Shown piece after piece: positions 10,101-20,816 of a stretch of DNA of 41,063 nt. The DNA comes from an uncultured Butyrivibrio sp. Its GTDB lineage: Bacteria > Bacillota > Clostridia > Lachnospirales > Lachnospiraceae. The position numbers were made by a program, and so were the translations under genes. Within the stretch, counting starts at the first letter, position 1, and each line of letters opens with the position of its first letter. The DNA is taken from NCBI GenBank assembly GCA_947168935.1, contig CAMVNV010000019.1, forward strand, positions 1 through 41,063, given 5' to 3'. A model generated the notes under the pieces. That model was not told the origin of the DNA. It made no database searches and saw only the letters and a list, made by a program, of their open reading frames with translations.

Positions 10101-10687
10101 GAAACTTCTACCGATTCAATTTCTGCACCTTCTAAAGACGCACTGATAGAAGCCCTGGCAGCATCCTTACCATTAACCTCTGATTCTATTCTAAGTATGA
10201 AGTCATCGCCGCTAGGCCTTGTTGATATATATACTCCATCATTAGCAAGGCATGTCTCTTCTGTGATGTTAAGCCATACATCTCTGTAGATTCCAGCACC
10301 TGAATACCACCTTGTATTAAGGCTCTGATACCTTACAGATACAGTGATATTGTTAGTTCCCTGGCGCAAATAGTCTGTTATCTCGAAGGTAAATGAAGAA
10401 TAGCCATACTTCCAGGTCCATACACTCTTTCCATTTACATAAACTTCACTGTCCATATAGATTCCTTCAAAAGTGATAAAGCATCTTTTGGAAGGATCTT
10501 CATTATACTCAAAATCCTTAGAGTACCAGCCAAGTCCGTCTCTGTACAGATCTGTGCTGTCATAGATCAGCCAGTCATGGGGAATCTCGACCTTTTTAAA
10601 GTTGTCTTTCTGTTTCTGAATATCATTAAAAGTAGTATCAAGGCCTGTTTCTAGAAATTCCCAGCCTCCGTCAAATAGGTATCTCAT
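7145..10687 (-). CDS. Glycoside hydrolase family 2 (beta-galactosidase-like), no signal peptide
   Basis: MRYLFDGGWEFLE...WYSGAGIYRDVWL; SIGNEIYD acid/base region; IYGSETSS nucleophile region; C-terminal beta-sandwich-like modules. The upstream TTG start at 10723 is less plausible. Confidence 0.92.
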   Translation of the reverse strand: MRYLFDGGWEFLETGLDTTFNDIQKQKDNFKKVEIPHDWLIYDSTDLYRDGLGWYSKDFEYNEDPSKRCFITFEGIYMDSEVYVNGKSVWTWKYGYSSFTFEITDYLRQGTNNITVSVRYQSLNTRWYSGAGIYRDVWLNITEETCLANDGVYISTRPSGDDFILRIESEVNGKDAARASISASLEGAEIESVEVSEATACIDAPYCDYKELEAGLKRYRYVNEYLVRSPKKWNPDSPNLYDIKVSLLLDGNEVDEYKTRVGFRHIELDPDKGFIINGRNIKLNGVCEHHDHGALGSAYNSKAMRRKLTMLKSMGVNAIRGTHNMVAPDVLDLMDEMGFIFISEAFDMWRKSKTTYDYARFFDKWHKRDVASWVRRDRNHACVAFWSIGNEIYDTHADEDGQRITRELSDLVKEFDHNGNGRPTIGSNYMPWENAQKCADILGVAGYNYAEKFYEEHHKAHPDWVIYGSETSSIVQSRNIYHFPASASVLSDDDEQCSSLGNSQTSWGAKSTESCIRVDRDTPFSMGQFLWTGFDYIGEPTPYHTKNSYFGQIDTAGFPKDVFYEWQAAWTDSSKAPMIHICPSYWDFNEGQTIDIRIVTNAPKAELYVNGVRKGDHEFSNKPGSGSKIEWNLQIPYTKGIVEARALDDNGSVIATDVIKSFTDAVKLSIKRPFEEGKELVANTRDLAYLEISALDAEGVEVANAQNRVNVTVKGPARLVGLDNGDSSDLDSYKGNSRRLFGGKLLAIIETTDEEGDIEVTVSGKGLEEANYSLRSVKSLEGGIKYFVKGARDTGEESGSSHTKNIPCYESLEVIEECSDRVINLGKADEVPIRKLELVNESGSNIFSQDDLEKVVSVRILPENASYKDATFQAVTEFGAKSNIAELKVVDGKAHIKAKGDGKFFVRALSNNGSDKTRIISYMDFEVKGMGPAFFDPYSFVSGSMYESYEGEIGTGNDKGFATARGQKTLVTFNRLDFGRDCADEITIPVFALDEGTSRIKLWSGGELVLDEIYDKPFIWNEYQEVTWKLNRPLTGVCDLSFETWDKLHIKGFEFNKKKRAFNEQLAVEADEIYGDTYTKEETMVSGIGNNVSLVYKDMNFGDEKPSKVTICGRARDGQNTIHILFEGDGVSTREILEAAESSEITEYSFDISNIEGDGTITFVFLPGSNFDMKSFRFGR

Positions 10688-10850
10688 ATGTCTGCCTTTC
10701 TTGTAATAGTAAGACTTTTTCAATGCTAACTATAGGTTATTGTAGCAAACATGTAATTATAATTCGATAGCGAATCGTTTATTATTTTCTATGAATATTC
10801 CTTGTTTTTAGATCCCTTATTTTTCTAAAGTTTCCTCTTGAATAAAAATA

Positions 10851-10885
10851 AAGTCGCATAAATCATGTCCGATTCATGCGACCTT
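10851..10885 (-). terminator. Terminator after surface protein gene
   Basis: Hairpin AAGTCGCATAAATC..GATTCATGCGACCTT with a T-rich minus-strand tail (TTTATTTTTATT). Confidence 0.7.
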
Positions 10886-10960
10886 ATCTTTATAGTATCA
10901 AAACTATTTCAATGATATATGAATTGTTCTTTTCGTGTTAAAACTATAACAATTCTTATC

Positions 10961-13900
10961 TTATTTTTTTGCCTTAACACCTAAGCCGAGTTTCTTCTTA
11001 CGCCAGAAGTATACACCTGCTCCTGCGCAGCCTGAAGCTCCTACAAAACCACCTGCTACGGCAACCCAGATATTGAACGCATCTGGTTCCGGATCAACCA
11101 TAGGTTTAATCTCATCGTTTTTAGGTGTATCATCATCCTCTACTATCTTCTTGGCATTTCTGGAAACCAAAACGTTGTTAAAGTCACGCTCTGACTGGTT
11201 TCCGGCAACATCAGTTGCAAGGATCATAACGTTCTGATATTTATCAAGCTCAGAAAGGCTAATTGTCAATGTACCTCCCTGTGCCTCAATATCTTCCTCT
11301 GTAAATGACACGAGTTCTTCAAGTTCATCCTGTCCGACATATACTACAAGACTTTCAAATCCCATGTTATCAGATACGTTAATGATGAAATCGTGTTTTT
11401 CTTCCTCGTATACACCCTCTTCTTCGATTCCGGAAGTAACGATGGAAGGAGCTGTCTTATCAACGGCAAACTCAATTTCTTTTTCTGCAGAACGGTTGTC
11501 CTGAGTATTGGTAGCTCTGTCCTTGGAATATACCATTACAGAGTAGTTGCCGTCTTTCTTGAAGTTGTCTGCCTTAACAGTATATGTCATAGACTTCCAT
11601 GACTTATCATCACCCTGAACAGTTACTTTATAGTCTCTGCCCTCTTTAAGGACTTCGCTGTCACCATCTCTGTCGACAGATACCTCTTTGTATGTAAGGC
11701 TGTCAACGTTGATCTCGGTAATAGTTACATCCTGAGGCTCGCTTGTATAGTACTGCTCAGTAAGTTCCTGAGTACTTTTACTAATAACATATACAGAACC
11801 ATGTCTGTTAACTGAAAATACAAGCTCGTCTTCTGATACATTTCCTGCAAGGTCTGTGATCTTAACACTAAGAGTATAAAGATCATCTGTTTCCTTGTCA
11901 TGAGCAAAGTCACTATATTTGATTGTTACTGTATCAAACGCTACAGACTGTGTAGATGTCATTGCAACTTCGCCGTGGTTTGCACCCACCATAACAACTG
12001 TAGTTTCAGAGGCATCAATATTTGTATCCTTGTAAGTCAGAACAGGAGCCACTACACCATTATTAGCTGAATAGTTTTCAACTCCGCTAAAGGAGATTTC
12101 AGGAGCTACAGTGTCTATCACAAACAAATCGCTTGTATATATTTCTGACTTGTTGCCTGCAAGGTCAGTTACTGTAATTGTGTATCCATATTTACCATCA
12201 ATGGCAAAAGACATTGAAGATGTATACGAATTCTTGGCCTCATTTGCAGCAAAGGTTGTAGCTTTTGGAAGCGCAGTCATTGGCATATCATTATCAGATG
12301 CCTGTGACCTGATATCTACCAGTGTCTCATCAAAAGACATCTCATCGATCTTGATGGTTGCTTTTCTTCCAGCGTTGTAATAATAGGTGTTTCTGACATC
12401 GTTGTTGTCATAAGTTACTGTAACAACAGGCGCAGTAGTATCTATTATGAAAAGACTTATTGTCTGAGTCTCGGACTCATTGCCAGCTTTATCTGTAGTC
12501 TTAAATGAAAAATCATAACGTCCATCTTTTGAAAACTCAACCGTTTTAACATAAGTCTGATCGCCAGCTGCTGCCCATTCTCCTTCAGATGGAAGGTTAT
12601 CAGGAGCATTCATTGTAAGCTCACATTTGCTACTGTCAAAAGTATAATCCTTAACAGTGATAGTTGCTGTTCTTGATGCGTTGTAGTAATAACCATTCTG
12701 TGGAGAATTATTATCAAAAGTAATGGTAACAACAGGAACTGTTCTGTCTACAGTAAATCCAGCACCAGTATAAGTATCAGATACGTTACCTGCTCTATCA
12801 GTCGCAACTGCATTAAGAGCATATTCTCCATCATCAGACAACTCAACTTGTGCTGTCCAGAAATCTGAACCTTCACTGTGAGTCCATCCTGTAACTTTGA
12901 GGTCTACAGTTGTTCCATCTGCTTTAGATCCTGTAATTACAGCATCTATTCCTTCCTCAAGGAGGTGCTTATCTTCAATGCTGATCTGTACAACAACAGT
13001 CTCTTTGTAGTAACTCTTATCTTTACCTTCAGGAGTAACTGTCGCTCCACCTGATGTATAAGATACAGTGATCACAGGAGCAACGGTGTCAATTACAAAA
13101 CATGGACCGGCAACTGTATCTGCTTCGTTACCACTCATATCTGTAGCATTAGCGCTAAACAAGTATTCACCATCTCCATTTGATGTAAATGTATACTCAG
13201 CTACAGCACCCAGCTCGTGGCTCTGTTCTCCCTGATCTGAAAGTTCAGGCTTTTTACCACCATCTCTTTCGCTAAGAGTTACTTCTCTAATATATCTTTC
13301 TTCTACTGTCAGCTTTCCTGATATTTCATGATTAAAGAAATATGTGGTAGATGCAAGGTCTGTTGGGTATCCTTCGCCAAGTCCCTCACCTTCAAGTTCT
13401 GTAAACTTAATTACAGGTACAACGCTATCTATTACATAGCTGACAGGCTCAATTTTGCCTCCATTAACAAGTGTCTTATTGCCCGCACCATCTACAAGAG
13501 TTACATCTCCTATATAAACAGGTCCCTGATTTCCACTAGCTGATGGAAGTTCTATTCGGATTCTTCCGCACTCATCTATATCTTTGTCCTGTACTTCGAT
13601 CTCGCATTGAATTCCATGTGTGCCCACAGGAAATTCATCATTGTAAATTACATAAGACAATGCACTGATGCCAGATGCAGTTACCTTTTTTGATCTGATT
13701 TCGGAATTTTCTGATGTTTCAACGCTAATAGCAGGATCATATGAGTTTGATGTATTTATGCTCAGGCAAAGAGGTCTCTTAGCGTATACAACGCTTTCCT
13801 GACCTTCACCAAAGTTATAGGTACCTGATATGCCATTATCATCTTCGTTATATGTAACCTCAATATCCTTAGCTACAGGGCTGGTACTATCAATCTTAAC

Positions 13901-15157
13901 GTATATAAGACCGTCAGCATTAATTGCATTAACAGCTTTTTTAAACTTATTACTTCCTTCCGGAACCAGCTTATAAATTTGGTATTGATCCTTATCATCA
14001 GGAAGGTCAAAAGTAATCTCGTATGTCTTAACAAACCAGCCAGAAGCTTTGATTGTTCCAGTTATTGGTGTACCTGATACCTCATTACCTTCCTCATCAA
14101 CAGGGACTAGAGTTACTGAATTGTTTTTATTTTTACTACCAATCCTGAAAAAAACAACTAGTGATACATCTGCATTATCTTCACCTTGAAGAGAAAGCCA
14201 ACCATTTTCTTCATATGCAGAAGATGTATTTTTACCAGCCGTCAGTACTCGACGAGAATCAGTAACATAGTTTTTGATATTGCTATTATAATTCTCACCA
14301 ATATAGTAATCTTTTTCTATTGAGATCTGACAGAAAATATTGTTTTCGTTTTCTGAACCACTTTCAACATCTCCGTTAGTATAGGAATCTCCTTCGGCTA
14401 CGTCATAAATATCTTTTGCCGTTATCTTTATAATCTCATATGCTGCCACGTCACATGGAAATGTATATTTATACGTTCCATTTCCTGTATGCTTCATTTC
14501 CGCATATGTTGTACATCCTGTTTCGATATTTCTATATTCTATTTCAACATAGACGCCCCAAACAGCAGGCCATGTTCTTTTTTCTGCATCTGGGTCAGAA
14601 GAATCCACAGCCTCAACATTAACATCTACCGAAATAGTAACTTCATCCCTTGTTCTAAGAAGATTATCTTCATCCCAGTTGTAGTCATTATCTTCTGATG
14701 CACCATCTTTAAAATTGATCTGTCCATTGGAAATAACTATATATTTTTGGAGTCTTGGCACTCCAAGTACCGCGGATGTATCATCCGTAGAAGCTGTATT
14801 TGCAGAATCTAATGACGAGCTCTCAGTAGACGCGTCAGATGCTGATTCTGTAGAGCTTTCTGTTGCAACGTCTGAAGTTGACTCAGTTGCTGAATTTCCA
14901 GGTGCAACACAATCATCGTCAGAAGAATCCGATGATCCTGCATTTGAAGTTTTTTCTTCCTCTAAAGAGCCACCTGTAGTGGCGGAATTTCTTTTATCAT
15001 CCGTTGTACTTTCTTCTGTAACTGATATCTGTTGCTCATTTGAGTTTTCGTTAGTTTCAGCCAGTGACTGAATCCCACTCATCCCAATTACAATAAAACA
15101 TGCTGTAAGCAGCGCAGTAACTCTGAAAAACCAGTTACCTTTTTTACTGTGAATCAC
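10961..15157 (-). CDS. Large cell-surface protein with repeated bacterial Ig-like modules and C-terminal TM segment
   Basis: Start GTG at 15155-15157 (VIHSKKGNWFFRVTALLTACFIVIGMSG signal peptide) has AAGGAGG RBS. Repeats of IDTxAPVVTVTYDNN..YYYNAxRxATI; C-terminal WVAVAGGFVGASGCAGAGVYFWRKKK. The ORF-track start at 15247 falls in the leader. Confidence 0.88.
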   Translation of the reverse strand: MIHSKKGNWFFRVTALLTACFIVIGMSGIQSLAETNENSNEQQISVTEESTTDDKRNSATTGGSLEEEKTSNAGSSDSSDDDCVAPGNSATESTSDVATESSTESASDASTESSSLDSANTASTDDTSAVLGVPRLQKYIVISNGQINFKDGASEDNDYNWDEDNLLRTRDEVTISVDVNVEAVDSSDPDAEKRTWPAVWGVYVEIEYRNIETGCTTYAEMKHTGNGTYKYTFPCDVAAYEIIKITAKDIYDVAEGDSYTNGDVESGSENENNIFCQISIEKDYYIGENYNSNIKNYVTDSRRVLTAGKNTSSAYEENGWLSLQGEDNADVSLVVFFRIGSKNKNNSVTLVPVDEEGNEVSGTPITGTIKASGWFVKTYEITFDLPDDKDQYQIYKLVPEGSNKFKKAVNAINADGLIYVKIDSTSPVAKDIEVTYNEDDNGISGTYNFGEGQESVVYAKRPLCLSINTSNSYDPAISVETSENSEIRSKKVTASGISALSYVIYNDEFPVGTHGIQCEIEVQDKDIDECGRIRIELPSASGNQGPVYIGDVTLVDGAGNKTLVNGGKIEPVSYVIDSVVPVIKFTELEGEGLGEGYPTDLASTTYFFNHEISGKLTVEERYIREVTLSERDGGKKPELSDQGEQSHELGAVAEYTFTSNGDGEYLFSANATDMSGNEADTVAGPCFVIDTVAPVITVSYTSGGATVTPEGKDKSYYKETVVVQISIEDKHLLEEGIDAVITGSKADGTTVDLKVTGWTHSEGSDFWTAQVELSDDGEYALNAVATDRAGNVSDTYTGAGFTVDRTVPVVTITFDNNSPQNGYYYNASRTATITVKDYTFDSSKCELTMNAPDNLPSEGEWAAAGDQTYVKTVEFSKDGRYDFSFKTTDKAGNESETQTISLFIIDTTAPVVTVTYDNNDVRNTYYYNAGRKATIKIDEMSFDETLVDIRSQASDNDMPMTALPKATTFAANEAKNSYTSSMSFAIDGKYGYTITVTDLAGNKSEIYTSDLFVIDTVAPEISFSGVENYSANNGVVAPVLTYKDTNIDASETTVVMVGANHGEVAMTSTQSVAFDTVTIKYSDFAHDKETDDLYTLSVKITDLAGNVSEDELVFSVNRHGSVYVISKSTQELTEQYYTSEPQDVTITEINVDSLTYKEVSVDRDGDSEVLKEGRDYKVTVQGDDKSWKSMTYTVKADNFKKDGNYSVMVYSKDRATNTQDNRSAEKEIEFAVDKTAPSIVTSGIEEEGVYEEEKHDFIINVSDNMGFESLVVYVGQDELEELVSFTEEDIEAQGGTLTISLSELDKYQNVMILATDVAGNQSERDFNNVLVSRNAKKIVEDDDTPKNDEIKPMVDPEPDAFNIWVAVAGGFVGASGCAGAGVYFWRKKKLGLGVKAKK

Positions 15158-15253
15158 TTTGATTTCCTCCTTGAATAACCTAACCCTCTCTACAAGCATC
15201 AGCTTCTTACAACGACGATGTTGCAATCCATTCATGTTTATAGACACAAAAAA

Positions 15254-15279
15254 AGCTGCAAAGATCCTTCTTTGCAGCT
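15254..15279 (-). terminator. Leader terminator (expression platform of the riboswitch)
   Basis: Perfect AGCTGCAAAG-ATCCTT-CTTTGCAGCT stem, followed on the minus strand by TTTTTTTGTG. Confidence 0.8.
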
Positions 15280-15329
15280 AAACCATCTTGCATTTATTTG
15301 TAATACAATATAGTAAATCGGAATCCCTC

Positions 15330-15412
15330 AAATGGTATCCTCAAAAACTCTGACTACTTACCAAGATTTACAGCTTTGCGTCCGCCCGTCACCGGAAAGC
15401 GTTTGCCTATAA
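15330..15412 (-). promoter_or_regulatory. Cyclic di-GMP-I (GEMM-I) riboswitch aptamer
   Basis: Minus strand AUAGGCAAACGCUUUCCGGUGACGGGCGGACGCAAAGCUGUAAAUC contains GEMM-I signatures GGCAAAC, a GNRA loop (GUGA) closed by CCG/CGG, and GGACGCAAAGC. The 3' half is divergent. Confidence 0.8.
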
Positions 15413-15650
15413 AAAATATTTAAAAAATCTTTACCCATAATATATTGTTAGTATTATTTCGTCAATACTTTTACGATGATTATCGTATATTCGAACATTT
15501 TGCTTTTTTGTTAAGTAAAACTTAAAAACTCTGCAATTCCACTATATTTCAATATTTTTATGTTATTTTTTTGCGTTAAGAAAACGTTTTTCCGTAATTT
15601 TCAGAAAATAGTATTTTCGTCTCTCGTAACATCTTTTTTCTCAGAAAAAA

Positions 15651-15687
15651 ATCCCTGCAATTACCACTAATAGGTAATCGCAGGGAT
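15651..15687 (-). terminator. Terminator downstream of arabinofuranosidase gene
   Basis: ATCCCTGCAATTACC..GGTAATCGCAGGGAT, T-tract on minus strand. Confidence 0.85.
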
Positions 15688-15706
15688 CTAAATACCGTAT
15701 ATCTAA

Positions 15707-17260
<1,554 letters not shown>

Positions 17261-17271
17261 TTAATTCATTG

Positions 17272-17309
17272 AATTACAAAAATCGCAGAAGCTACGCATT
17301 TTTGTAATT
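17272..17309. repeat. Intergenic palindrome
   Basis: AATTACAAAAAT (17272-17283) and ATTTTTGTAATT (17298-17309): 12-bp perfect arms, loop CGCAGAAGCTACGC. Confidence 0.8.
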
Positions 17310-17467
17310 ATCTTTATATCATCAATAAATTCTACAGATACAGTATTTGTATCTTATCGTTGAGATTATTCTAAAATATTTTAGTATGAATGTATAGTCA
17401 TTTTTTGCCCTATTTATATCAAAAATAATCATTTTTAATCCTATTATGTTTGTGATAGTATAAAAAC

Positions 17468-18922
17468 ATGGTTTTTAATTCATTTGGATTTATCTTCATA
17501 TTCTTGCCCCTGCTCCTTGCAGGATGGAACCTGTTGCTGAAACTCGGCCACAGGCGACTTGCCATACTCTTTATTACCCTTATGAGCGCTGTTCTCTACG
17601 GTCTCTTTAACTGGAAGTACCTGGTAATAATCGGTATCTCTATGGCAGTCACATATCTTTTTTCCTATATTATTGAAAAAAGAAAAAAGGCATCAAAATT
17701 GCTGACCGCCATCGCGGTAATATTCCACATTGCAGTGCTTGGATATTTTAAATATACGGGATTTTTGGTTGATAACATCAATGCGATATTTAAGACGGAT
17801 TATACATTTACCGCCTTTCTGCTTCCTGTGGGAATCAGCTTTTACACCTTTTCCCAGATCGCATTCGTTATAGACAGATCTAAAGGTGAGATCCCTCATT
17901 ACGATTTTCTAAGCTATGCCTTCTATGTATTGTTCTTCCCTAAGATCATGCAGGGACCTATAGCTTTTCCTTCGGAGATCATCGAGCAGACCAATGATAT
18001 TAAGAAGCTTTCCTTTGATCCTGACAGATTTGCAAGGGGCATTATTCTTTTTATTATAGGTCTTTCTAAAAAGGTACTGATGGCAGACACCATCGCTCTT
18101 ATTGTTAACTACACTTACCAGCAGGCTTATTATCTCGACACCTTGTGCGTTATCGTTGCCGGGATAGCAACCGCCCTGAATATATACTTTGACTTTTCAG
18201 GTTACTGCGACATGGCAGATGGAATCTCTCAGATGCTTGGCTTTACCCTTCCTCAGAACTTCAATTCGCCCTTTAAAGCTGCGAGTGTTCAGGAGTTGTG
18301 GCAGCGCTGGCACATGACACTTAGCAGATTCCTTACCAAGTACGTTTACATCCCGCTTGGCGGAAGTAGGAGAGGAGTAGTAAGAACAGTATTTAACATA
18401 CTCCTTATCTTCTTTATTTCTGGTCTCTGGCACGGAGCAGGCTGGAACTATGTTGTATGGGGACTTTTAAACGGAATCCTTGTTATATTCGATCATTTCC
18501 ACAGAAAAAAGATCCTTCCTAAGAAAATAAGACAGGTACTGACTTTCCTGTTCTTTTCCTTCAGTGTAATAATCTTCCAGGCACCAGACCTTGTAACAGG
18601 CGGTGTGATGGTTAAAAAGCTCGCCTTCTTCACCTTCCCTGGATTTTTGTATAGGACTGCTGCAAACTTGTCCCTTTCAGAAACCTATGTATTAGAAGAA
18701 GCTGTGCAGCTTTTTGCTCCAAATGCGCTTAATATCTATTTCCTTGTTCTTATGATAATCATCCTCGCATTTTCTCTTTTCCTTATGACAAGACCAAATG
18801 CTAGAGAGATAGCAAATAGTAGCACCTTTAAGACAAGGCAGATAGTAGCGCTTGCAGTTATTGCTGTTCTTTCAATACTGTCACTTTCTAATGTACAGAC
18901 CTTTATTTATTTCACATTCTAA
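17468..18922 (+). CDS. MBOAT family O-acyltransferase (AlgI/DltB-like)
   Basis: Multi-TM; FDFSGYCDMADGISQMLGF, FNSPFKAASVQELWQRWHMTLSRFLTKYVYIPLGG, SGLWHGAGWNYVVWG. Confidence 0.95.
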   Translation: MVFNSFGFIFIFLPLLLAGWNLLLKLGHRRLAILFITLMSAVLYGLFNWKYLVIIGISMAVTYLFSYIIEKRKKASKLLTAIAVIFHIAVLGYFKYTGFLVDNINAIFKTDYTFTAFLLPVGISFYTFSQIAFVIDRSKGEIPHYDFLSYAFYVLFFPKIMQGPIAFPSEIIEQTNDIKKLSFDPDRFARGIILFIIGLSKKVLMADTIALIVNYTYQQAYYLDTLCVIVAGIATALNIYFDFSGYCDMADGISQMLGFTLPQNFNSPFKAASVQELWQRWHMTLSRFLTKYVYIPLGGSRRGVVRTVFNILLIFFISGLWHGAGWNYVVWGLLNGILVIFDHFHRKKILPKKIRQVLTFLFFSFSVIIFQAPDLVTGGVMVKKLAFFTFPGFLYRTAANLSLSETYVLEEAVQLFAPNALNIYFLVLMIIILAFSLFLMTRPNAREIANSSTFKTRQIVALAVIAVLSILSLSNVQTFIYFTF

Positions 18923-18941
18923 GGTAATAGCAGGAAATAAA

Positions 18942-20030
18942 ATGAACACACCTAAGAAGTTTATTAAAAAAATACTTATCGGCATAGTGGCCCTACTTAT
19001 TGCGGTAGCTCTTGTCGTAGTCATATTTGATCCCTTCTACCATTACCACGGTCCCTTATTTGGTATGACTCCTGTCCTTACGGAAAAAGAGTACCAGTGC
19101 GTTGGAACCCTTCGCAATTTTGAATATCAGGGACTTATAGTTGGATCATCTGTTACGGAGAACAATGACAACTCCTGGTACGAAGAGGATTTTGGATGCG
19201 AAACAGTTATTAAAGCGATCCGCTCCTATGGTGCAACTGCAGACCTTTGCTACCTTCTTGATGTTGCATTTGAAGACCACAGTCCCGAATATGTTTTTTA
19301 TTCCATAGATACTACTTCGCTTTCGGCTTCACCTGAGCCAACCTACGAGACAACAGGCTCTCCAACTTATCTTTATGATAAGAATCCTTTTAATGATTAC
19401 ACCTACCTTTGGAACAAGGATGTACTTTTTAAAAAGATTCCTTACATGATGGTCCAGTCTGTGTTTGCAGGTTACAACGATAACCTCTCTTACAACTGGG
19501 AGGCCGGCAAGGACTTCTCTGAAGCTGGAATGTTAAGCCATTATGCAAGATCATCCACTATAACTCCGATGAAAAAAGAAGATGAGTACGCAGAAAACCT
19601 TGTTGCTAACATAGCTCTTCTTACCGCGCAGGTTGAAGCGCACCCTGAAACAAACTTCAAGTTCTTCTTCCCTGCCTATTCAATTCTTTTCTGGGACAGT
19701 GCTTACAGAGCAGGAGACTCGGATGCTTACCTCTATAACGAGGAGACAGCCATCAAAGCTCTCCTTGAGTATGACAATGTTGAAGTATACTATTTCAAAG
19801 ATAACGAAGAGATAACTTCTAATCTTAATAACTACATGGATACACTTCACTTTACTTCCGAGATCAATCACTTCATGGAACAGCAGATGGCAGCGGGAGA
19901 GAGCAGAGTTACCAAAGAAAATGTAGATATACTATTTGAATCAATGCATGAATATGTTGATAAAATAGAGAATGAGCTTGTGATCTACTACGAAGAAAAC
20001 GACATGTTCCTGTACGATGTAGCATTTTAA
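18942..20030 (+). CDS. Membrane-anchored SGNH/DltD-like protein partner of MBOAT acyltransferase
   Basis: Start MNTPKKFIKKILIGIVALLIAVALVVVIFDPFYHYH; GSSVTENND and DTLHFT motifs. ORF-track start 18852 overlaps the MBOAT gene and is likely too early. Confidence 0.8.
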   Translation: MNTPKKFIKKILIGIVALLIAVALVVVIFDPFYHYHGPLFGMTPVLTEKEYQCVGTLRNFEYQGLIVGSSVTENNDNSWYEEDFGCETVIKAIRSYGATADLCYLLDVAFEDHSPEYVFYSIDTTSLSASPEPTYETTGSPTYLYDKNPFNDYTYLWNKDVLFKKIPYMMVQSVFAGYNDNLSYNWEAGKDFSEAGMLSHYARSSTITPMKKEDEYAENLVANIALLTAQVEAHPETNFKFFFPAYSILFWDSAYRAGDSDAYLYNEETAIKALLEYDNVEVYYFKDNEEITSNLNNYMDTLHFTSEINHFMEQQMAAGESRVTKENVDILFESMHEYVDKIENELVIYYEENDMFLYDVAF

Positions 20031-20085
20031 TGCAGTTCAGAACATAAATGATTTAAACTGCATATAGGTGAATATAAAAAATAAA

Positions 20086-20111
20086 GCCCCGGTGACCAAG
20101 GTCACCGAGGC
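20086..20111. terminator. Bidirectional terminator between convergent genes
   Basis: GCCCCGGTGACC-AAG-GTCACCGAGGC with A-rich left and T-rich right flanks. Confidence 0.85.
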
Positions 20112-20129
20112 TTTTTATTTACCGTTTAA

Positions 20130-20753
20130 TTACAGTGTCTGTCCGCAGTTCTGGCAGAATTTGTCACCTTCGTTGTAAGGTGTTCCGCACTGAGGGCACA
20201 TGTGAACAGGTGCTTCTGCAGGGATCTCTCCAGCAACTGGAGCCTCTGTAGGAGCTGCCTCAACTACAGGAGCTGTTTCTACAGCAGGTGCTTCCTGGTT
20301 AAGAGGTGTTCCACAGTACTGGCAGAACTTGTCGCCAGGTGTGTTTTCCTTACCACAGCTTGGGCAAGGATTTACAGGCTTAACTTCTGGTACAGGCATC
20401 TTGCTTCCGCAGTTAGGGCAGAATGCTGTTCCCTTCGGTACTGAGCTACCACAGTTAGGGCATACCTGCTCGTTACGAAGATCCTGAAGCTGCTTCTTAA
20501 GAGAATCGATCTTAGCATCGATGCTATCCATGTCAGCGATTACTGCATCATAGTCTGGTTCAACACCATCTGGGTTCTTCTTGAAGTTGTACAGAAGCTG
20601 TCCAAGCTTAACGATATCAGCGTCTTTCTGCTGCTGTGCAGCCTTGATATCCTGATTGATCTTGTTTGTTTCCATAAGGTCATTAGCCTTCTGGTTAACA
20701 GTTGCTGCCCCCTTTGAGATGCTGTCCTTGAGATTGTCAAAGAAATTTGCCAT
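20130..20753 (-). CDS. Zinc-ribbon protein with N-terminal helical region and three CxxC..CxxC ribbons
   Basis: CPNCGSSVPKGTAFCPNCG, CPSCGKENTPGDKFCQYCG, CPQCGTPYNEGDKFCQNCG. Confidence 0.9.
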   Translation of the reverse strand: MANFFDNLKDSISKGAATVNQKANDLMETNKINQDIKAAQQQKDADIVKLGQLLYNFKKNPDGVEPDYDAVIADMDSIDAKIDSLKKQLQDLRNEQVCPNCGSSVPKGTAFCPNCGSKMPVPEVKPVNPCPSCGKENTPGDKFCQYCGTPLNQEAPAVETAPVVEAAPTEAPVAGEIPAEAPVHMCPQCGTPYNEGDKFCQNCGQTL

Positions 20754-20816
20754 TTATTTTTCCTCCTGAAAAAACTTTTCAAATTATTTTATTCTTAATA
20801 AACATTTGCTATTGAG

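Noticed and set aside
17371-17384. CTAAAATATTTTAG perfect palindrome upstream of MBOAT gene
   Set aside because: Short and AT-rich, likely to occur by chance; no second copy seen.
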